Assembly (NCBI GenBank): GCA_024691305.1
Contig: JAILNS010000006.1
Coordinates: 62,001-126,000 of the forward strand
Direction: 5' to 3'
DNA length: 64,000 nucleotides
Source: Lachnospiraceae bacterium
GTDB lineage: Bacteria > Bacillota > Clostridia > Lachnospirales > Lachnospiraceae
Shown here: one piece after another, positions 1 through 9,111 of the stretch
Numbering within the stretch: the stretch's first letter is position 1
Layout: every line of letters begins with the position of its first letter
Made by a program: the position numbers and the translations under genes
Notes under the pieces: model-generated
The model's input: only the letters and a program-made list of their open reading frames with translations
The model's database searches: none
Told to the model about the DNA's origin: nothing

Positions 1-1
1 C

Positions 2-1246
2 GGCAACGCTGATAAGAAGCGTTCCCGTACGGGCACTGTCGCAAATCCGCGCGCCATATCCGAGATAGAAAAAGATGAGGCAGCGCGCATAAATACGGGA
101 ATAGGCGAACTCGACAGAGTACTCGGAGGAGGAACTGTTCCGGGATCGCTCATTTTGGTGGGAGGAGACCCCGGCATCGGCAAGTCTACTCTTTTGCTTC
201 AGGTATGCCGTAATATGTCGGGTGCAGGATATGATGTCCTTTATATATCCGGCGAGGAGAGTCTTACACAGATAAAACTCAGGGCTGAACGTATCGGTGA
301 CTTCGATGACAGGATGAAGTTATTGTGCGAGACAGACCTTGATGCGATAGAGGAATGTATAGTCAAGTCACATCCCTCGTGTATTGTAATAGATTCCATA
401 CAGACCATGAGCGATCCGAATGTTTCTTCATCCCCGGGATCGGTATCTCAGGTCAGGGAATCGACCAATACGCTTTTAAAGATCGCAAAAACAATGAATA
501 TCACGGTATTTATCGTAGGCCATGTGACCAAGGAAGGGACTGTGGCAGGGCCCAGAGTCTTAGAGCACATGGTAGATACCGTTTTGTATTTTGAAGGTGA
601 CCGCCACGCCTCATACAGGGTGCTTAGGGCGGTTAAGAACAGATTCGGCTCAACCAATGAGATCGGCGTTTTTGAAATGTCCGAACAGGGACTTATCGAG
701 GTTGATAATGCTTCCGCATATATGCTTGACGGAAGACCGGAAGGTGCATCGGGAAGCGTTGTCGTCTGCTCCATGGAAGGAACGAGACCTATCCTTTTGG
801 AGATACAGGCACTGATAGTCAGGACATCTTTTGGAATGCCCAGGCGACAGGCGGCAGGTGCGGATTACAACCGCGTTAACCTCCTGATGGCGGTTTTGGA
901 GAGAAGGACCGGACTTAAATTATCCGATTGTGATGCATATGTAAATCTGACCGGAGGCATCAGAGTTAATGAACCTGCGATAGATTTAGGTATGGCTATG
1001 GCCATAGCTTCGGGCTTTAAGAACAGGGCGATAGATCCGGGTACCGTAGTATTCGGTGAAGTGGGCCTGTCCGGAGAGGTAAGAAGTGTGAGTCAGGCGG
1101 AATCGAGAGTCAAAGAAGCCGCGCGCATGGGCTTTAAGACATGCATAATTCCAAAGAGCAATGCATCAAAACTGACCGGAATACAGGGGATAGAGATCAT
1201 AGGCGTATCGTCTCTTGACGAGGCCATTTCATATACAGGTAACTGA
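2..1246 (+). CDS. radA: DNA repair protein RadA, 5' truncated
   Basis: RadA is a RecA-like ATPase that promotes branch migration of recombination intermediates during repair. The reading frame is open from the window edge, so the true start and the N-terminal zinc finger lie upstream. Visible are the Walker A motif GDPGIGKST, the RadA-specific KNRFGS motif and a C-terminal Lon-protease-like domain containing LTGGIRVNEPA and the segment VVFGEVGLSGEVR. An internal ATG at 155 would begin inside the ATPase core just before Walker A and is not a credible start. The gene ends 2 bases before the next coding region. Identification is secure; only the missing N-terminus is unseen. Confidence 0.95.
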   Translation, partial: GNADKKRSRTGTVANPRAISEIEKDEAARINTGIGELDRVLGGGTVPGSLILVGGDPGIGKSTLLLQVCRNMSGAGYDVLYISGEESLTQIKLRAERIGDFDDRMKLLCETDLDAIEECIVKSHPSCIVIDSIQTMSDPNVSSSPGSVSQVRESTNTLLKIAKTMNITVFIVGHVTKEGTVAGPRVLEHMVDTVLYFEGDRHASYRVLRAVKNRFGSTNEIGVFEMSEQGLIEVDNASAYMLDGRPEGASGSVVVCSMEGTRPILLEIQALIVRTSFGMPRRQAAGADYNRVNLLMAVLERRTGLKLSDCDAYVNLTGGIRVNEPAIDLGMAMAIASGFKNRAIDPGTVVFGEVGLSGEVRSVSQAESRVKEAARMGFKTCIIPKSNASKLTGIQGIEIIGVSSLDEAISYTGN

Positions 1247-1248
1247 AG

Positions 1249-2361
1249 GTGAACGACAAAAAAGCATGGGCTAAAAAGAATATTCCTTTTATCGTGATAG
1301 AACTGATCGTACTGGCTTTGTCCATCGGTGTACTTTATATAGTCACACTTATGACACATACCGTAAAAAAGGTGGATCTTGAGCCGGAAAAGATCGTTAT
1401 CAACAATGCAGAGACAACTGAAAGTGCAGATCCTCTCGGTGAGGGAAAGACCGCAGGCACCGATACCGTAAGTACCGGGACCGGAGTAATAAATATAGCT
1501 TTATTTGGCGTTGATTCAAGAGACGGAAATTTAAGTAAGCGTACCAGAAGCGATACCATGATAATCGCAAGCATAGATCAGGATAATCATGTTGTCAGAC
1601 TAATAAGTGTCTATAGAGATTCATATTTAAATCTCGGAAACGATACATATTCCAAGGCAAATGCCGCATATGCCAAAGGCGGTCCGGAACAGGCTATCAA
1701 TATGCTCAATATGAATCTGGACCTGGATATAACCGATTATGTGACGGTCGGATTTGAAGGCCTCTCTGAAGCCGTAGATGCACTTGGTGGTGTGGAGATA
1801 GATATTGCGGTAGATGAGATAAGCCATCTGAACAATTACCAGCGAAGCATGTATATAAATGAAGATGGTACAGGTGAATTAAACGAGGACATCATTGAGG
1901 TATATGATGACGGATTGCAGACACTAAACGGTCTTCAGGCGACTGCCTACTGCCGTATCAGATACACTGCGGGAAATGATTACAAAAGAGCAGAGAGACA
2001 GCGTACCGTCATAACCAAACTGCTTGAGAGAGCAAGCTCCGCATCTATATCCAAACTCAGTAAGGCAGCCATGGCGATCCTGCCCCACGTTGAGACTTCA
2101 CTTAAGGCAGACGAGATAATGTCCCTTTTGTCATCCGCTTCCGAGTACAGCGTTGCGGCTTCCGACGGGCTTCCGTTTGAGAATAACAGGTATTCGGCCA
2201 AGGTCGGAGTAGACGGCTGGTGTATAGTACCGGTTTCTCTTGAGGATAACGCACGTGCACTCCATGAACTGCTTTATCCCGGTGAAGAATATACTCCATC
2301 GGCGACCGTACAGGAGATAAGCAGGCAGATAAACGAACGATGCGCACCATATATTCAATGA
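1249..2361 (+). CDS. LytR-CpsA-Psr (LCP) family cell-wall glycopolymer ligase
   Basis: LCP proteins transfer teichoic-acid-like or capsular polymers from lipid carriers onto peptidoglycan on the outer face of the membrane. The protein has a basic N-terminus, one membrane segment at about residues 13-35, a Thr/Glu-rich linker, then the LCP domain at about 80-280 with the typical blocks NIALFGVDSR, RSDTMIIASID, LISVYRDSYL and NAAYAKGG, and a late RYTAGNDYKRAERQR block holding conserved arginines. The start is GTG, two bases after the radA stop, which suggests translational coupling. A C-terminal region of about 90 residues follows the catalytic domain. It is a normal monoderm Firmicutes gene and argues for a Gram-positive host. 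Confidence 0.9.
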   Translation: MNDKKAWAKKNIPFIVIELIVLALSIGVLYIVTLMTHTVKKVDLEPEKIVINNAETTESADPLGEGKTAGTDTVSTGTGVINIALFGVDSRDGNLSKRTRSDTMIIASIDQDNHVVRLISVYRDSYLNLGNDTYSKANAAYAKGGPEQAINMLNMNLDLDITDYVTVGFEGLSEAVDALGGVEIDIAVDEISHLNNYQRSMYINEDGTGELNEDIIEVYDDGLQTLNGLQATAYCRIRYTAGNDYKRAERQRTVITKLLERASSASISKLSKAAMAILPHVETSLKADEIMSLLSSASEYSVAASDGLPFENNRYSAKVGVDGWCIVPVSLEDNARALHELLYPGEEYTPSATVQEISRQINERCAPYIQ

Positions 2362-2410
2362 AAAATGTTAACCATCCGTTTTGCGGATATACTCTTTTGA
2401 ATCGGATCTT

Positions 2411-4180
2411 ATGAAAAAACTCCTTATTTATCTTAAAAACTACAGGATACAGTGCTTTCTTGCACCGCTGTTTAAGATGCTCGAGGCGGTATTTGAATTG
2501 TTCGTTCCGCTGGTTATAGCTTATCTTATAGATCATATAACGGCATCCGATGCACAGGGCGATAATTCGTTTGTGCTTAAGTGCTTCGTCATACTTATCG
2601 TATTGGGTATCGTAGGTCTTATAAGCTCATGTACAGCACAGTTTTTTGCGGCTAAGGCTGCTACGGGTTTTTCCAGGGATCTTAGACATGATCTTTTTAA
2701 ACATCTTATAAACTTAAGCTATTCGGAAATAGACGATCTTGGTACATCCACGATGATCACACGTATGACGGCGGACGTAAATACCGTACAAAACGGTGTA
2801 AATATGTTCCTCCGTCTGTTTTTGCGTTCACCTTTTATAGTGGCAGGTGCCGTGGTCATGGCTTTTACGATAGATGTAAAGGCAGCTCTTTTATTCCTCG
2901 TGATAGTGGCGGTATTGTTCATTACCGTCGGGCTTATCATGAAAGCCAATATCCCGATGTTAAAGAAGGTCCAGTCCGGTCTCGACGGGATACTGGGGCT
3001 AACCAGAGAGGATCTTTCGGGTGCCAGAGTGATCCGCGCATTCAATGTGGAAGAAAGAAGGCAGGATGAATTTGAAGAAGCTAACGGGGCACTTGCCGGA
3101 ACACAGTTAAAGGCAGGGTATATATCCGGGCTCTTAAATCCGCTCACATATGTGATAATCAATCTTGCCATAGTAATGCTCATAAGCATCGGCAATATTC
3201 AGGTATCCAAAGGTGCATTAACGACCGGTGGTGTTGTTGCGCTTTATAATTACATGTCACAGATACTTCTTGAACTCATCAAGTTTGCCAATCTTATCGT
3301 GACGATCAACCGTGCGCTCGCATCGGCAAACCGCATAAGCGATGTATTTGAAATCACAGGGGCTGATGCTTCTTCAGCTTCGGTAGATACTCCGGCTGCT
3401 TTAAGAGATTCCGGGGAGAAATATATCCTTGAGTTTGATGATGTTTCACTTCGCTACATGGAAGGAGCGGATGAGGCCCTCAGTAATATCTCATTTGCGG
3501 TAAAAGAAGGAGAAACGATAGGTATAATCGGAGGAACGGGATCCGGTAAGTCATCGCTCATAAATATGATACCCGGTTTCTATAAGGCTACATCCGGCAC
3601 AGTATATGTGGACGGTCAGGATATCAAGACTATGGATGATGATACACTGCGGGGGCTGGTGGGTGTCGTTCCGCAAAAGGCCGTGCTGTTTGCGGGAACC
3701 ATCGGCGATAACTTAAAGTGGGGCAACAAGGATGCTTCCGATGAAGATATGGAAGAGGCGGTAAGGTTATCCGTAGCCGAGGATGTCGTTAAGACCAAGG
3801 GCGGACTCGGGGCAGATATAGAGCAGGGAGGACGTAATCTTTCCGGCGGTCAGAGACAGAGGCTTACCATAGCAAGAGCTCTGGTCAAAAAGCCGCGTAT
3901 CCTCATACTCGACGATTCATCTTCTGCGCTTGATAACATGACAGACAGGACTCTTCGTGACAATATCAAAAAACTGGATTATAAACCCACGGTATTTATC
4001 GTATCGCAAAGAAGCGCATCGGTCAGAGATGCCGACCGTATAATCGTGCTAGAAGACGGTATGATGGCCGGGATAGGAACCCATACAGAACTCATGAAAA
4101 ACTGTGATGTGTACCGTGAGATATATGAGTCACAGTTTGGAAAAGAAATGGACGAAACACCGGAAAGGAGGGCAAAGTAA
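2411..4180 (+). CDS. ABC exporter half-transporter, subunit 1 (degenerate ATP site)
   Basis: A type IV ABC exporter half: six membrane helices (about residues 10-310) followed by a nucleotide-binding domain with Walker A GGTGSGKSS and the canonical signature LSGGQRQR. The Walker B sequence LILDDSSSALD has Asp in place of the catalytic Glu, and the switch-loop His is replaced by Gln (IVSQRSAS). This subunit therefore supplies the degenerate Walker site of a heterodimer, as in BmrCD or TM287/288. I place the start at ATG 2411 (MKKLLIYLKNYR), because the alternative TTG at 2381 adds an unconserved leader. Its last base overlaps the next ATG, so the halves are translationally coupled. The substrate cannot be deduced; drugs, lipids or peptides are possible. 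Confidence 0.9.
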   Translation: MKKLLIYLKNYRIQCFLAPLFKMLEAVFELFVPLVIAYLIDHITASDAQGDNSFVLKCFVILIVLGIVGLISSCTAQFFAAKAATGFSRDLRHDLFKHLINLSYSEIDDLGTSTMITRMTADVNTVQNGVNMFLRLFLRSPFIVAGAVVMAFTIDVKAALLFLVIVAVLFITVGLIMKANIPMLKKVQSGLDGILGLTREDLSGARVIRAFNVEERRQDEFEEANGALAGTQLKAGYISGLLNPLTYVIINLAIVMLISIGNIQVSKGALTTGGVVALYNYMSQILLELIKFANLIVTINRALASANRISDVFEITGADASSASVDTPAALRDSGEKYILEFDDVSLRYMEGADEALSNISFAVKEGETIGIIGGTGSGKSSLINMIPGFYKATSGTVYVDGQDIKTMDDDTLRGLVGVVPQKAVLFAGTIGDNLKWGNKDASDEDMEEAVRLSVAEDVVKTKGGLGADIEQGGRNLSGGQRQRLTIARALVKKPRILILDDSSSALDNMTDRTLRDNIKKLDYKPTVFIVSQRSASVRDADRIIVLEDGMMAGIGTHTELMKNCDVYREIYESQFGKEMDETPERRAK

Positions 4181-6051
4181 TGGCACTCGATACCAGCGGC
4201 TTCGTGCCAAAAGGGAATCTGAATACCGATGAGACCGCCCTCGGAAAATCCGGACGAAAGGATACCGTACGCAAGGTACTTAAAAGACTGTCGGGATACA
4301 GATTTCTTATAATAATATCACTGATACTGGCAGCCGTATCCGTTCTCTTTACGCTTATGGTTCCGATAAAGATAGGCGATGCGATAGACTGTATCGAACA
4401 ACTTGCATCGGGAGCGGATTCCGCATCAGGTCCGGTCCTTCAAAGAGCGATAACAGACAGCCTGATAAAAGCAGCTGTATTTGCTCTGATCGTCGGTGTA
4501 TCCACATATGTGATGAATCTCATCAACAACCGTATAACTTATCATACGGTAAGAGATATACGTAATGACACGATAGAAAAGATAGGTACGCTTCCGCTTT
4601 CATATCTGGATTCTCATTCTCAGGGAGATATAGTGAGCCGCGTTGTTGCAGATGCCGATCAGTTTGCGGACGGCCTTCTTATGGGATTTACGCAGGCGTT
4701 TACGGGGATCATGACCATCATAGGCACCTTGGTCTTCATGTTAAGAATGAATGTAGCCATAACGCTGGTTGTTGTGTGTGTTACACCGCTGTCACTGTTC
4801 ATAGCCAGGTTTATATCTTCCCGTACCTTTAAGATGTTCAAGAAACAGAGCATCGAGAGGGGAGAACAGACCGCGCTTATCGATGAAATGATAGGCAATG
4901 CCAAGGTCGTTAAGGCGTTTAATAAGGAAAAAGATATCTTAGAGCGCTTCGATGAGATAAACGGGCGGCTTTCCGAGTCCAGTTTAAAGGCTATCTTTTA
5001 TTCATCACTCACAAATCCGTGTACCAGATTTGTAAATGCTGTATGTTATGCTCTTGTTGCGATGACGGGTTCTTATTTTGCGATAATGGCTCTGGGCGGA
5101 AATACCGGCAGAGTCATAAGCGGAATCACTGTCGGTACACTGACCGTATTTTTGTCATATGCGAATCAGTATACCAAGCCGTTTAACGAGATATCGAGCG
5201 TTATAAGCGAACTTCAGGGTGCGGTTGCATGCGCCGCAAGAGTTTTTGAGATACTCGATGAACCGTCAGAGGTGAATGACCCGGATGTCAGCGAACTTAA
5301 AGACGTGGACGGAATGATAGACATTAAGGATGTTGACTTTTCATATGTGCCCGACAAGGAACTCATAACGGATCTTAATCTGAATGTTACCCCCGGACAG
5401 AGAGTTGCGATAGTCGGTCCCACAGGCTGCGGTAAGACAACGATGATCAACCTGCTCATGCGTTTTTATGATGTGGATGCAGGATCGATAAGTGTAGACG
5501 GTACGGATATACGCAAAGTTACCAGGGATTCACTTAGATCCTCGTATGGAATGGTATTGCAGGATACATGGCTTACATCCGCGACCATAGCGGACAATAT
5601 ACGTTTTGGGGCACCTAACGCTTCAATGGAAGAGATTGTGGAGGCTGCCAAAGCATCGGGTGCCCACAGTTTCATAAGAAGGCTTCCGGATAAGTATGAT
5701 ACATACATAGGCGAGGGAGGAGCAGAACTGAGCCAGGGACAAAAACAGCTTCTGTGCATCACGAGAGTCATGTTAAATATCCCTCCGATGCTTATCCTTG
5801 ACGAGGCTACTTCATCGATAGATACACGTACCGAGATACGTATACAGAATGCTTTCCATAAGATGATGCAGGGACGCACAAGCTTTATAGTTGCCCACAG
5901 ACTTTCGACCATAAGAGAATCTGATGTTATCCTTGTGATGAAAGACGGACACATCATTGAACAGGGTGATCATAATACACTCCTTGCACGCGGCGGTTTT
6001 TATTACGAACTATATAATTCACAGTTTACGGATTCAGCTCCCAAACAGTAG
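4180..6051 (+). CDS. ABC exporter half-transporter, subunit 2 (catalytic Walker site)
   Basis: The second half of the heterodimeric exporter. An approximately 40-residue cytosolic leader precedes six membrane helices (about residues 40-345) and the nucleotide-binding domain. That domain has Walker A GPTGCGKTT, Walker B LILDEATSSID with the catalytic Glu, and the switch-loop VAHRLSTI. Its signature is LSQGQKQ rather than LSGGQ. The defects are complementary: the degenerate site combines subunit 1's Walker residues with this LSQGQ, while the working site combines this Walker B Glu with subunit 1's LSGGQ. The TAATG overlap with the upstream stop supports 1:1 synthesis. It is probably unrelated to the contractile locus. 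Confidence 0.9.
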   Translation: MALDTSGFVPKGNLNTDETALGKSGRKDTVRKVLKRLSGYRFLIIISLILAAVSVLFTLMVPIKIGDAIDCIEQLASGADSASGPVLQRAITDSLIKAAVFALIVGVSTYVMNLINNRITYHTVRDIRNDTIEKIGTLPLSYLDSHSQGDIVSRVVADADQFADGLLMGFTQAFTGIMTIIGTLVFMLRMNVAITLVVVCVTPLSLFIARFISSRTFKMFKKQSIERGEQTALIDEMIGNAKVVKAFNKEKDILERFDEINGRLSESSLKAIFYSSLTNPCTRFVNAVCYALVAMTGSYFAIMALGGNTGRVISGITVGTLTVFLSYANQYTKPFNEISSVISELQGAVACAARVFEILDEPSEVNDPDVSELKDVDGMIDIKDVDFSYVPDKELITDLNLNVTPGQRVAIVGPTGCGKTTMINLLMRFYDVDAGSISVDGTDIRKVTRDSLRSSYGMVLQDTWLTSATIADNIRFGAPNASMEEIVEAAKASGAHSFIRRLPDKYDTYIGEGGAELSQGQKQLLCITRVMLNIPPMLILDEATSSIDTRTEIRIQNAFHKMMQGRTSFIVAHRLSTIRESDVILVMKDGHIIEQGDHNTLLARGGFYYELYNSQFTDSAPKQ

Positions 6052-6063
6052 TGAAGGTCATAT

Positions 6064-7344
6064 ATGAGAGTTTTTGACAATATGATATATATAGTGGCTG
6101 TTTTGTGCATGGCGCTGGTATTACAGCTGATCGGAATGGCTTTTGCCGTGATAGAGGATCAGTATATCGGCAGACGTGACAGGGGTATATTGCTTGTCAT
6201 CGCCGCATTGGTTTTCAGCCTGATAATACAAAACCTGATCGACCACATGATCGGGGAGCAAGTGCCGGGTATAGGTGATCACACGGCATTTCTTGCTACG
6301 CTCACAGGCGTATACGGTTATGTTGTACGCCCTGTTATCATAGTGCTTTTTACATATCTTATAAGCCCGCATGGCAAAAAATGGCCCATGTGGGCGCTTG
6401 TTGTAATAAACGGGATATTATATATGACAGCTTTCTTTACCCCTGTCGTCATCCATTATGATGACAAAGGAAATTTTATCCCGGGACCGCTTCATTATAC
6501 CTGCTTTATCGTCAGTATCATCCTTCTGGTAAATCTTGTGGCCCGATCGGTATTATCTTTTAACAGGACCAAGGTTTCCGATGCTGTCATTCCGATATTT
6601 ATCGGTGTAGTAGTTGTTGTTGCAACGATCACCGATGTATGTCTGGGTAAGAATCTGCCGGTCAGTTTTCTCACAGTCGCAATGACAAGCGGTTGCTTAT
6701 TTTATTACATCTGGCTGCATCTTAGGCTGGTACGTGAATACGAGAAGTCTCTTCTTGCCGAACAGCGTATACAGATCATGATGTCACAGATACAACCTCA
6801 TTTTTTGTATAATACGCTGGCAACGATACAGGCTTTGTGCAGTACGGATCCTCAGACTGCGGCCCGTACAGTCGAGAAGTTCGGTAATTATTTAAGACAG
6901 AATCTTGCGGCTCTTAGCGAGACTGATCTTATCCCGTTAAAAAAAGAACTTGAACATACCAGGATATATACGGAAATAGAACTCCTGATGTTTCCCGAGA
7001 TACAGATCGAATATAACATCGTTGACGGCAATTTCAGGTTACCGGCACTCAGCATCCAGCCTCTTGTGGAAAATTCGATAAGACACGGAGTCCGCGGAGT
7101 AAGATCACCTCTTATAACGATCACGACCCGCAAAGAGAAGGATGAACATGTGATAGTCATCTCCGATAACGGAAAAGGATTTGATGCCGGCACCGAATTT
7201 AAGTCGGGCGGTACTCATATAGGGATACGCAACGTCCGTGAGAGACTTGAAAAAATGTGTAACGGAACCCTGGATATCGCAAGCAGTCCCGGTGAAGGCT
7301 GTACTGTCACAATGAGGATCCCCATAAGAAAGGAGCAGCAATGA
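6064..7344 (+). CDS. LytS/YesM-type sensor histidine kinase
   Basis: A membrane sensor kinase of the His_kinase (HPK7/8) type. Six or so hydrophobic segments fill residues 1-225. A short helix follows, then the phosphoacceptor block IQPHFLYNTLATIQ with His246, a helical dimerisation stretch, and a HATPase_c domain with the N box LVENSIRHG and the G1 and G2 boxes ISDNGKGF and GTHIGIRNVRERL. It overlaps the response regulator start by 4 bases (ATGA), so the two form a two-component pair. The signal is unknown. As it sits directly before the effector-like island, it is a candidate regulator of that island, but only by position. Confidence 0.9.
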   Translation: MRVFDNMIYIVAVLCMALVLQLIGMAFAVIEDQYIGRRDRGILLVIAALVFSLIIQNLIDHMIGEQVPGIGDHTAFLATLTGVYGYVVRPVIIVLFTYLISPHGKKWPMWALVVINGILYMTAFFTPVVIHYDDKGNFIPGPLHYTCFIVSIILLVNLVARSVLSFNRTKVSDAVIPIFIGVVVVVATITDVCLGKNLPVSFLTVAMTSGCLFYYIWLHLRLVREYEKSLLAEQRIQIMMSQIQPHFLYNTLATIQALCSTDPQTAARTVEKFGNYLRQNLAALSETDLIPLKKELEHTRIYTEIELLMFPEIQIEYNIVDGNFRLPALSIQPLVENSIRHGVRGVRSPLITITTRKEKDEHVIVISDNGKGFDAGTEFKSGGTHIGIRNVRERLEKMCNGTLDIASSPGEGCTVTMRIPIRKEQQ

Positions 7345-8147
7345 AAGCTATCTGTGTAGATGATGCGGCGCTTATACTCGATCATACCGTAGCCCAGTGC
7401 AGAGAACTTGAGATGATGGATGATGTGCAGGGATTTACGCATCCGTCTGATGCACTTGAGTATCTTAATGACAATCCGACGGACATTGCACTTCTTGATA
7501 TAGATATGCCTGACATGAACGGTATAGAACTTGCGGCCAGGATCAAGAAACTCCAGCCCAATTGCGGTGTGATCTTTCTTACGGCCTATTCCGAATATGC
7601 AGTGGAAGCATTTGCACTCCATGCCTCGGGTTATCTTCTTAAACCCGTCAGCATAGAGAAACTCAAGGAAGAGATAGAATATGCGATACTCGGAAGAAGG
7701 TCTTTGCCGTTATCCCATATCACGGTCAGGACATTCGGGAATTTCGAAGTTCTCGTAGACGGCCAGACCGTATCCTTCGGACGATCCAAGGCCAAGGAAC
7801 TGCTCGCCTACCTTGTGGACAGGAACGGTTCGAGCATCAAGCGGGCAGAAGCTTTTGCGATACTCTGGGAAGGCGGAGTATATGATTATTCGATGCAAAA
7901 GCAGCTCGATGTAATAATCCGGAGTCTTCGGTCCACATTAAAAGACTACGGTATCAGTGAGATATTTGAATTAAAAAGAAGTACGATGCGTATAAGACCC
8001 GAACTTATAGACTGCGATCTGTATCGTTTCCTGTCGGGGGATACCGATGCCGTGAGTACATACAGGGGCGAATATATGACCCAGTACTCCTGGGCCATGC
8101 TTGGAGAAGCTGACATAAGCCGCAGATGGAACGAGCTTATGGAGTAA
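7341..8147 (+). CDS. Response regulator with SARP-like winged-helix/BTAD output
   Basis: The N-terminal receiver domain (residues 1-118) has acidic residues D7 and D8, phosphoacceptor Asp53 in LLDIDMPDMNG, Thr in FLTAYSEY and Lys in LLKPVS. The output (about 128-268) resembles the OmpR-like wing plus bacterial transcriptional activator (SARP) module, from ITVRTFGNFEVLVDG to the helical part SMQKQLDVIIRSLRSTL. LytS-type kinases more often pair with LytTR regulators, so the SARP-like output is notable. SARP proteins bind direct repeats near -10 elements; a direct-repeat arrangement of that kind is seen near 28872. No terminator hairpin follows the gene. Confidence 0.85.
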   Translation: MKAICVDDAALILDHTVAQCRELEMMDDVQGFTHPSDALEYLNDNPTDIALLDIDMPDMNGIELAARIKKLQPNCGVIFLTAYSEYAVEAFALHASGYLLKPVSIEKLKEEIEYAILGRRSLPLSHITVRTFGNFEVLVDGQTVSFGRSKAKELLAYLVDRNGSSIKRAEAFAILWEGGVYDYSMQKQLDVIIRSLRSTLKDYGISEIFELKRSTMRIRPELIDCDLYRFLSGDTDAVSTYRGEYMTQYSWAMLGEADISRRWNELME

Positions 8148-8176
8148 AACGGACAATATATTTCCTTTTTTGTATG

Positions 8177-8202
8177 CCAGCTTTATTATTTTGACGTATA
8201 AA
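8177..8202 (+). promoter_or_regulatory. Shared promoter-like element, copy 1
   Basis: This 26-base element reads CC-A-GCTTT, ten bases, then CGTATAAA. It matches copy 2 at 24305-24330 at 19 of 26 positions without gaps, including exact spacing between the CCRGCTTT and CGTATAAA blocks. It lies about 37 bases before the ATG of the first GNAT-like gene, in a 92-base gap. The CGTATAAA block looks like a -10 region, while no standard TTGACA lies 17 bases upstream. It may be recognised by an alternative sigma factor or activator. Start-site data would settle it. Confidence 0.5.
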
Positions 8203-8239
8203 AAAATGTATACCGTTTCGGTAATGAAAGGTGATTGTT

Positions 8240-9082
8240 ATGATAGCTACTTTGATCACAAAAAATAACAGACAACAGTTTCTGCAGGCGGTGCCGCGTA
8301 CCCTGTTAAAAAACTGTGACGTATTTCTCGGTGCGATAGACGAGGATGAGGATGTTGCATGCGGAGTCCTGGCAGCCGAAGCACTGCCCGATCACAGCCT
8401 TGCCATAAGATTCATATATGTTGCGGAAGAGTACAGACGTATGGGGGCCGGAACCGTTATGATAGAGGCGCTTAAGGATGTGGCATATGAGATAGAAGCC
8501 ACAGGACTTATATGTCTGCATGAAGCAGGAAATGAGAGTGACGGTATAGATGAACTTCTTACGGAAACATTATTTTATTCTAACCCCGATGATTCTTCTT
8601 TCATTTATTCAGTCAGTCTGGACCAGTTAGAGGCAGGCAGGGAAATGAAACACATGATGTGTTTTGCACTTTCGGATATATCAGACAAGAGATGGAAGAG
8701 CGTGGGTGACAAGTGGAGAAAGCTAAAGGGTGATCCAAGTGTCCTTCATGCCTTTGAGGACGACCGCAAGGATTACGATCAGGATTACAGTTTTATATAT
8801 ATCGACAAATCGGAGACTTCCATGGGATTACTTCTTGTATACGAAAATGCGGGAAATTATGAGATCGACACCTTCCAGACCGCCGGTAAGAATGCGGATG
8901 TTGCGGGACTTACACTCATAAATAATGCCGTGGATCGTGCAAAGAAAAATCTGCCGGGAGATACAAGGATAATAGCCGAAGCTGCCGGTGAAAAAGTTGA
9001 AAAACTGTTAAACGGACTCTCAGGCGGAGCGATGGTATGTGTTGGTAAGACCACATTGTATTATTTCGATATAGAGTTATAA
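8240..9082 (+). CDS. GNAT-fold protein A, probably tandem GNAT
   Basis: A 280-residue protein with an N-terminal GNAT acetyltransferase fold. Motif A is intact as IRFIYVAEEYRRMGAGTVMI, in which the RRMGAG loop would grip the acetyl-CoA pyrophosphate. The second half (about 150-280) again shows GNAT-like strand-turn pattern (SMGLLLVYENAG) but no CoA loop, so it looks like an inactive repeat. I chose ATG 8240 over GTG 8231 because AAAGGTG at 8227-8233 is then correctly placed as ribosome binding site. It is the first gene after the shared element and sits 29 bases before a giant kinase-like protein. It is the first of five GNAT-like proteins in the island; a partner or modifier role for the neighbouring protein is inference. 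Confidence 0.7.
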   Translation: MIATLITKNNRQQFLQAVPRTLLKNCDVFLGAIDEDEDVACGVLAAEALPDHSLAIRFIYVAEEYRRMGAGTVMIEALKDVAYEIEATGLICLHEAGNESDGIDELLTETLFYSNPDDSSFIYSVSLDQLEAGREMKHMMCFALSDISDKRWKSVGDKWRKLKGDPSVLHAFEDDRKDYDQDYSFIYIDKSETSMGLLLVYENAGNYEIDTFQTAGKNADVAGLTLINNAVDRAKKNLPGDTRIIAEAAGEKVEKLLNGLSGGAMVCVGKTTLYYFDIEL

Positions 9083-9111
9083 ATTATCTTTTATGAAAAA
9101 GGAGAATTATT

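Noticed and set aside
2411..6051. The ABC exporter as part of the injection system
   Set aside because: It is a common heterodimeric exporter separated from the island by a two-component system and has no effector-export features such as a peptidase domain.
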